Origin: Epiperipatus broadwayi
Lineage: Eukaryota > Onychophora > Udeonychophora > Euonychophora > Peripatidae
Assembly (NCBI GenBank): GCA_028023455.1
Contig: JAQFVV010000036.1
Coordinates: 3,876,452-3,940,451, forward strand
DNA: 64,000 nt
Reading direction: 5' to 3'
Under the pieces are notes generated by a model. That model was given only the letters and a program-made list of their open reading frames with translations. It did not search any database and was not told the DNA's origin. Positions 58,216 through 64,000 of this stretch are shown here, piece after piece. The translations under genes and the position numbers were made by a program. The number at the start of each line of letters is the position of its first letter. Within the stretch, counting starts at the first letter, position 1.

Positions 58216-60804
58216 ACTGTCCTATATTACGGCGAACGAAAATTTGAGAAATTTACGATAATTTAATAAAAAAAAAAGGGAAAAAACCCCACTACTAAAA
58301 TATAAGATTGACTCAAGAATTTGAAGTAGAAAAAGAAAGGGGACTGTTTTTTCATATTTTGGAAGAAAAATACCGCAAGTAACATATAAGATTGCTGAAT
58401 TTTTGCACCCCCTTCCCCCGTCCAAATTGTAATTATTTAAGTTTAATAACCATATAGTAAAGATTATCTTTTTGATAAATCTTGCTGCAGTATTTTATCT
58501 TTTAATCTAAATTTTTAGCAATTATTATTACGATTTATACCTACTACATTTACTAGTAATAAGAAAATGTTACTAAAACACTAAAGATTATATTGGGAAA
58601 GTAGCTAGAGAGAAGGAAGACTAGATTAAAAACCACTCTCAATATAACCAGTGAATGGACGGACTATTGCTGTTTCTGCTGAAGTTTTGGTGCTAGAACG
58701 TCATTGAATTGAAGCAACAGACCGTAAAATGAATAATTTACTGTCCCGTCTCTCCGCGTTTTGAGTTTTTAATATCTTTTCTCATCTTATAGTAATTATA
58801 GCGTACACATTATCTTCTACATCCATATAGTTAAATCATATTATAGATAATTTAAACTTTTTATTCAATCTTATCCACTCTCCCCCATTTTTCTTTTTGT
58901 CGATCCATTATGAATTTAATAAATTAATAATAATTTAAAACATGCATATGTAGTAAGATTAATTCATTTAACCTTAGTACTTATGCTTGCTTTAATTAAT
59001 AACTAATTTCTCCAGCTGGTTATCTTAATATCATCAGATATCATGTGAATTTCTCATATAACGAACATTAAAACTATTTCAAGGGGTATTATTTAATTAA
59101 TTCTTAAGTCAAATATTTAAAAATACTAAGAACTAAACGTACAATTCTAAAAAAAAAAAAAATGCTAGTACTCGAAAATCCCTAAAGATGGCAGCAAATG
59201 ATTACAAGTTTTAGAGTATTACAGTCAATGAATAGCTTTAATTTTAAAACAAACGTTTCAGTCATGCATCCCAGTTTATAGTGCAACTGGAGCATAGAGA
59301 TAAAAAAGAAAAAATGGGAGAGGGTGTATAAAAAATACACTTCTGGAAATGGTGAACAGAAAATGTATTAAATTTTAGGAGCATCTTTTAATAATTTAAG
59401 ATATGATTTAACTCTGCAAAAGCTACTGTTAAAGGAAATTATGGATAAATACCTGTGAAGAACTAATTAAACAAATATCACCTGACTGTGATGCCCAGCA
59501 TGGTTTGGTACAGTGGTTACTGGCAGATTCTGCAGTTTAAAGTCCATGGATCACGCTCAGTTAAACTTCTTATGAACTCCAGAGTAATAAAGGTATTTGA
59601 TTATTTTTATTCACCTGAAAGTTATGGTTTATAAAGAATAGACACAAATACCTAGGCTAAATGAAGATTGGTGGTCCAGCATAAAATGCATCTTGGGGTT
59701 CATTTATCTCTTTCAGCTATCTTTAGTCATATATTTTAAAAATGTGTGGTGGAATGAGTTTTAAGTAGATCTAAAATATAGATATATATAGAGAAAAAGA
59801 GATGAAGGTGAGTTATTCATGTTTATGTTTAATTAAAAAAATAGATATATTAATCTTTAACTTAGATTTAAAGTTTATATTTGGTCTAGGGATAATCTTT
59901 AATTTAATAAATGATTAGTAATAATAATTAATATATTTATCTGAAGGGAATGGTGTTAAAGCTAGGGATGCAGAAAGTTTGGCAATTGTAAATCAAATTT
60001 TAGGGGGAAGATTCCAAAATAACATGGGGCAAATCAATTGACTTGAAAAGACTCCTTTAGGATATGGTTTTTTTTATTTGTGCATATGATAATGCAAATG
60101 CTTACGTAAACGTAGTCTTGAATTTAATGAGATAGTTTTTAGAATTATCAAATAAGAGATAAAATGTTTTGTTTGTTGCAAACTTGATTTAAATTAGTTA
60201 TCATTCTTTTTATTACTAATTAATAAGAAAAGTTAATCGATGCATAGAATTATTTTAATTACTGCACATTCTGAGATATCTATTTGAATCTCTAAAAAAA
60301 ACTATCCATATTGACCATTTAAAACTCACTGCTGAAAGAACGTTCAACACAAGCATTTCTTTTCCATAATGATCTAGCAAGGTCCATTTCATCCCTTTCT
60401 TGAAGATTCTTCTCATTGAGAATTACTTTGAATTGTTGAGCATCTCGTTTTGCTATATATTTGTTGTTCTACATTTTAAATTCTTTATTGTTTGCAATAC
60501 CATCAGAAATATTGGCCAGATTAAATCCACTGATTTTTTTAATATCTCTTTTTTATTTGCAACCTATTTCTCTTAATCACTGATATCACTTTTGTTTCAT
60601 TTCATAATTCAAAGTATATGTTTCACAACCTTAAAACAAACAAGACATTATTTTTTCCTTATAAATTAAGCTTGCCTATTAACAGTAATTTCTTCTATTT
60701 ATTTATTTTTTTTCATTCAGGTGATCCTCTTCGGTATTTTCTCAATAATTATAAAACCTCCTTCTTCTTCCTTTTCCTATGTATTGATTTCTACTTTTAT
60801 ATAT
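58216..60804. other. AT-rich DNA, nothing recognised
   Basis: Near 60330-60600 the minus strand has a weak LINE flavour that I could not fit to motifs. No gene is supported. Confidence 0.35.
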
Positions 60805-60869
60805 CATACCATTTACAACTTTCTTAAACACTTTAACAATACTATTTTTTATATCAAAACTTTATTCTA

Positions 60870-60907
60870 ACAGTTTCAACTTTCCTGCAGTCATCATCGG
60901 AGCTCTT
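60870..60907 (-). ncRNA. Hammerhead-like motif, Rz-D (inverted arm)
   Basis: Minus strand: CCGAUGA (one change from CUGAUGA), U, hairpin GACUG/AAGUU with loop CAGGA, then GAAACUGUU. With the partner at 61044, each core has one mutation at a different place, so the common ancestor had both cores intact. Confidence 0.6.
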
Positions 60908-61043
60908 TACAATCCTGGGTTTTTAGAAGTAGGATGTTAGAATAAAGTTTTGATATAAAAAATAGTATTGATAGAGTGTTTAAGAAAGTTGTAAATGGTA
61001 TGTAATTTTTTGTCAGTTGCATTTTAGAAATAGGATTGTAAAG

Positions 61044-61084
61044 AGCTCTGGTGATGACTGCAGGACAGTCGAAACTGTTAGAAT
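61044..61084 (+). ncRNA. Hammerhead-like motif, Rz-D (forward unit)
   Basis: CUGGUGA (one change), U, perfect hairpin GACUG/CAGUC with loop CAGGA, GAAA, CUGUU. Helix I is short (CU with AG). Confidence 0.6.
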
Positions 61085-61271
61085 AAAGTTTTGATGTAAA
61101 AAATAGTACTGATAAAGTGTTTAAGAAAGTTGTAAATGGTATGATATGTAATTATAAAGCCCTTAGAAAACAAAAATTCATTAAACAGTAATTTAGTTTT
61201 ATGGTGTTCTTTAAATTGACCTTATAATTATGTGAATACATTTTCATTCAATGTTTTTACTTTCTTCTTTT

Positions 61272-61304
61272 AATGTTTCGACCAGCAAGTAGTCTTCTTC
61301 AAAA
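61272..61304 (-). ncRNA. Hammerhead-like motif, isolated
   Basis: Minus strand: UUGAAGA, A, hairpin GACUA/UGGUC with loop CUUGC, GAAAC. The first core has C replaced by U. The stem sequence differs from the 61.05-kb motif but pairs, so it is a separate PLE-type relic. Confidence 0.5.
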
Positions 61305-61759
61305 TTAAAATATATATTATCACTCACCTACTATATCCACAAGTTCTTATATTTTCATTGTATTTAGTTTCAAACTTTCATACAAATACCTAAAACCATA
61401 GATAATAGAAACCATATGCATGTATAACATACATATGTATAATCACAATTTAACTTTAAAAAAATAGATCTTAGGACATCTACAGAAGTAATTAATAAAA
61501 AATAAAATATTGCAATTATGAAAAACTGAAAGAGAATACAATCATAATGGATTGAGTTTGCAGTATTAAGGAAAAGCTTGAATAAAAGATGATTTATAAT
61601 GGCACACAAACAATTGAGTGGTGACATGATAATAGTAAAGAAAAAATGAATTGTCAAGAAAAAAAATGAGAAAGATAATAGAATGTAATATTTTCTCTCT
61701 CCAAAGAAGAGAATGTGAGACCTCTTTGACTGCCTTATATAGATTCAGGTTGTTCTTTT

Positions 61760-62660
61760 AATGCTGGAGTAGGAAACCTCTGACCCTTGATAGAACTCAA
61801 TCCATCCCATGAATATTTTCAAAAATCTACTTATACACATGCAAAGTGTAAATATTGATTTGACAATTAAGTAAAATATTTATTTTCTCACATCTTTTTC
61901 TTTCTCCAACCTTTGTAATAATTATAGTTTATTCTATCACAGATGCAATATTCCAACAAATTATCCATATTGTGTGGTCTATCTGAACATGGATTTAATC
62001 TGTACTGAGAGTATTTTGCTTGTTTATGTACCAATTTTGCAGATGAAAGTATACTAGCAAAAATAAAAGTTGAATTTTACTTTGTTTATTATTATTATTT
62101 TGCATTTAATTTTTTCTTTTTATTAAGACGACTACACCAAGTAAGATAAGAAAAATTGACTCATGGACCAATATATATAATTTTTTTATAAAAACAAATA
62201 GGAAATTGATATGTCTGATATGTCTGGAAAGTATTTCAGTTAATAAAAATCACAATATTAAGAGGCACTATTTATCAAAACATTCTGATTACAACAAAAT
62301 TATTGGAGAAGAAAGAAATATTAAAATAAAAGACTTGAAAAGGAGTTTCACCAAGTGGCTTGCATGTTTCATAAACAATACAAACAAGTCAGAAAATTCT
62401 GTAGAAGCAGGTTGCGTTATTTCAAAAAAAGCAGAAAATTCAAACCCCTAATCTGAAGGAAAGTTTATAAAAGACTGCATCGTTATAGAATTAATCTGTC
62501 CAAAAACATAAAAAAAAAATTGAGAATATAAATATATCACAAAGAAGGCAAATTGAAAGATTTGTCTTTAAATGTGTACTAGTCATTAATATTTTATTTT
62601 TTATTCACAAAAGTGACCTGCCATTTCAAAAAGTTGCCCAACCCTTATGTTTTTGGGTAA
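61760..62660 (+). mobile_element. hAT-like DNA transposon remnant (limits approximate)
   Basis: Left end ctggagtaggaaacctctga and right end, inverted, gggttgggcaactttttgaa resemble the terminal repeats of hAT elements (consensus near CAGxGGTGGGCAAxCT). Between them is the N-terminal part of a transposase-like protein. I could not confirm an 8-bp TSD, so the ends stay approximate. Confidence 0.6.
62206..62580 (+). pseudogene. N-terminal zinc finger part of a hAT/ZBED-like transposase
   Basis: The open frame of 81 codons reads CLICLESISVNKNHNIKRHY, then SKHSDYNKIIGEE, giving a C-x2-C...H-x4-H finger of BED type, then LKRSFTKWLACF and NKSENSVEAGCVIS. This matches the start of the domesticated and active hAT-family proteins related to ZBED and GTF2IRD2. 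After the first stop SEGKFIKDCIV and ELICPK continue the family pattern in another frame. The catalytic region is absent: the element is internally deleted. Confidence 0.7.
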
Positions 62661-63185
62661 AATCATTAAATTATTGATCAAATATAGCACAGGCTGATTT
62701 TTAAGCCAATAATTTTGTATGGCCCACAAATGTTATTATAAATACCCAAATGGCTTTGCCAAAGTTTAATTTACAAATGAGAGCTTCTGAGATACAGAAA
62801 ATATTGCTAAAATTTCATACATCATAATAAATTTGCTTGTGGCCAACTAATATTCAATATTAAAGTTATGAAAAATAAAAAGAGTAATTCTTTTTAAGTA
62901 AATTTTATTAAAATAATTTAGTATTATTAAATCTATAATATGGTACATAGAAAAGCATGTATTTTATTTTTCAAAAAATCTATTAAAAATGAAATATTTT
63001 GATAAGCAATATATTAGCAGAAAAGCAATTATTTTAAAAGCTGGAACATTAATAAATAATATAAAAAGACTCCTAAATACATGGTAATTAGAAAAACAAT
63101 ATCTTAAATATTTGCTTTGGAAATATGATTTTGATATTATAGATAGGTGCATATAAAAATAAAAATTTTCACCAATTTTAATCAT
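62661..63185. other. AT-rich DNA, nothing recognised
   Basis: 62700-62840 may be further hAT 3' sequence, but no motif proves it. Confidence 0.35.
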
Positions 63186-63515
63186 TTTAGCATCACATGA
63201 TCACCATTTCCTATGCTTACACAAGCTGATAAAACAGTAATGTGATGTGATGCATTGTGACTTCTCCTTAAACAGAGTCAGAAATCTCTCAGAAACTATG
63301 CCCAGAGAAACCTGTTAACCACTTTACCTTCCATTTCCCACTCTAAGTTTTTCCATATTCTACTCCATCCCATTTTCACAACATAATCTTTGTCAACTCT
63401 ATAGCCTTTATATCTAAATCCCCCTTATCTTTTCCCAATAATAATCAATGGGTGCATCCATTGATTATTAAGGCTTGCACTAGGTGGCACTACTGTATGG
63501 TGAGTTTGCTCGAGT
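63186..63515. repeat. Rz-A fragment with nested 213-bp repeat
   Basis: Reverse Rz-A tail (agcatcacatgatcaccat) at 63190-63225, then an inverted unit of the 213-bp family (63237-63445), then forward Rz-A (gcatccattgattatt, gcactaggtggcactactgtatgg) at 63465-63505. The 213-bp repeat probably inserted into an Rz-A fold-back. Confidence 0.75.
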
Positions 63516-63844
63516 TTTAATCAGGTTTGCTTAGTTCAGTTTTAAAGAAAAATATTGCTGTAATTATTAGCATTGGAGTCAAAAAGTCAAACATAAAGTA
63601 AAGAAAAATATCTAACAACCGGCAAGAAATGTTTTATTATAACTTTTCTATACCTTAACGTCATTAAACCCGTTTGTTGACATCTCTATCAATGTGTATG
63701 AATAGAATATCATACCACTGAATGGTCTATTGCCCTAATCAACAAATAATAAAATAATATCAAGAACAGCATAAGAAAATCTGCCAGAATTATCTTTCTA
63801 AGAGAGAATATCATCATTTAAAAAAATATATCACTATATGAATT

Positions 63845-64000
63845 AATATAGGGTATATGAGCACAGACTTTCACACCACCCACCTCTCTCCACTCTATCT
63901 AATAACACTGATACACCTAAACACATATATGCTGAAAAGATAAATAATCACCAATATACGTATTTCATGCTAAACCAGCAATCATCAGTTGGTCCAGACT
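63845..64000 (-). repeat. Rz-C element, start (cut by window end)
   Basis: Matches the left arm of 8865-9000 (accctccactc-like start, aacacatatatg, tattggtgatta inverted, catcagttggtc). The remainder lies outside the window. Confidence 0.8.
63950..63993 (-). ncRNA. Hammerhead ribozyme, Rz-C (intact cores)
   Basis: Minus strand: helix I ACCAA/UUGGU (five perfect pairs), core CUGAUGA, helix II UGC/GCA with loop UGGUUUA above a U-U mismatch, core GAAA, helix III palindrome AUACGUAU, and site A before UUGGU (triplet AUA, allowed by the NUH rule). It is the best copy of this family, with all invariant positions kept. Confidence 0.85.

Larger units (their letters stand above)
60805..61155. mobile_element. 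Rz-D element: inverted arm, direct unit and two hammerhead-like motifs
   Basis: The arm 60812-60915 is inverted relative to 61035-61140. Between them is a further forward copy of the tail (gttagaataaag...gttgtaaatggtatg at 60935-61003). The block gttagaataaag at 60935 and 61077 defines a 142-bp unit. The unit begins exactly where the hammerhead would cut (after ACUGUU), which fits a template produced by self-cleavage. Confidence 0.75.

Noticed and set aside
1-64000. CRISPR array, bacterial operons or ribosome binding sites
   Set aside because: The content is eukaryotic mobile DNA. Repeats are dispersed or fold-back, and no regular spacer arrangement exists.

Overview
The window is about 70% A+T and I can support no complete host protein-coding gene in it. 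Everything recognisable is mobile DNA or its decay products: RTE-like and other non-LTR retrotransposons, Penelope-like elements (PLEs), a small LTR element, a Ty3/gypsy scrap, hAT-like and pogo-like DNA transposons, SINEs derived from tRNA-Gly(TCC), and many fold-back elements. This mix indicates intergenic or intronic DNA of an animal with an AT-rich genome, most likely an invertebrate. The sequence alone does not let me place the phylum.

Layout: 1-640 is the endonuclease end of an RTE LINE (minus strand). 2.4-9.4 kb carries fold-backs, an RTE C-terminus and the first ribozyme-bearing repeats. 9.5-11.7 kb is a decayed tandem array followed by a 976-bp TIR transposon flanked by TA. 14-15.7 kb has a SINE, a fold-back and another RTE C-terminus. 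17.6-22.6 kb holds a small ribozyme fold-back and remains of at least two further LINE types, one split by a 0.57-kb fold-back. 22.6-25.1 kb is a cluster of one ribozyme repeat family. 26.6-29.8 kb is an almost full-length but dead RTE interrupted by a 503-bp ribozyme element. 31.4-33.3 kb has a tandem dimer, a LINE reverse transcriptase scrap and a gypsy scrap. 38.8-40.6 kb is a non-autonomous LTR element with both LTRs and a 5-bp TSD. 44.5 kb has two long poly-C tracts. 46-48.4 kb has two SINEs and a fold-back. 50.9-55.2 kb is a head-to-head pair of PLEs with a 711-bp fold-back next to them. 57.8-64 kb has a 213-bp repeat dimer, more ribozyme repeats and a hAT remnant.

The main result is a set of short non-autonomous repeats, which I call Rz-A, Rz-B, Rz-C and Rz-D, that carry hammerhead ribozyme motifs. 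Three families keep the CUGANGA and GAAA cores while using different but complementary helix I and helix II sequences. All three have a very short helix III made from a self-complementary string (ACUAGU, ACCAUGGU, AUACGUAU), as expected for hammerheads that work as dimers. Several copies are bounded by 12-15-bp target-site duplications and are built from one unit, a partial direct repeat and an inverted partial copy. This resembles PLE insertions and the retrozymes described in plants and animals, and PLE coding sequence lies in the same window. The inferred picture is that PLE-type machinery mobilised small self-cleaving, possibly circular RNAs, some of which landed inside older LINEs.
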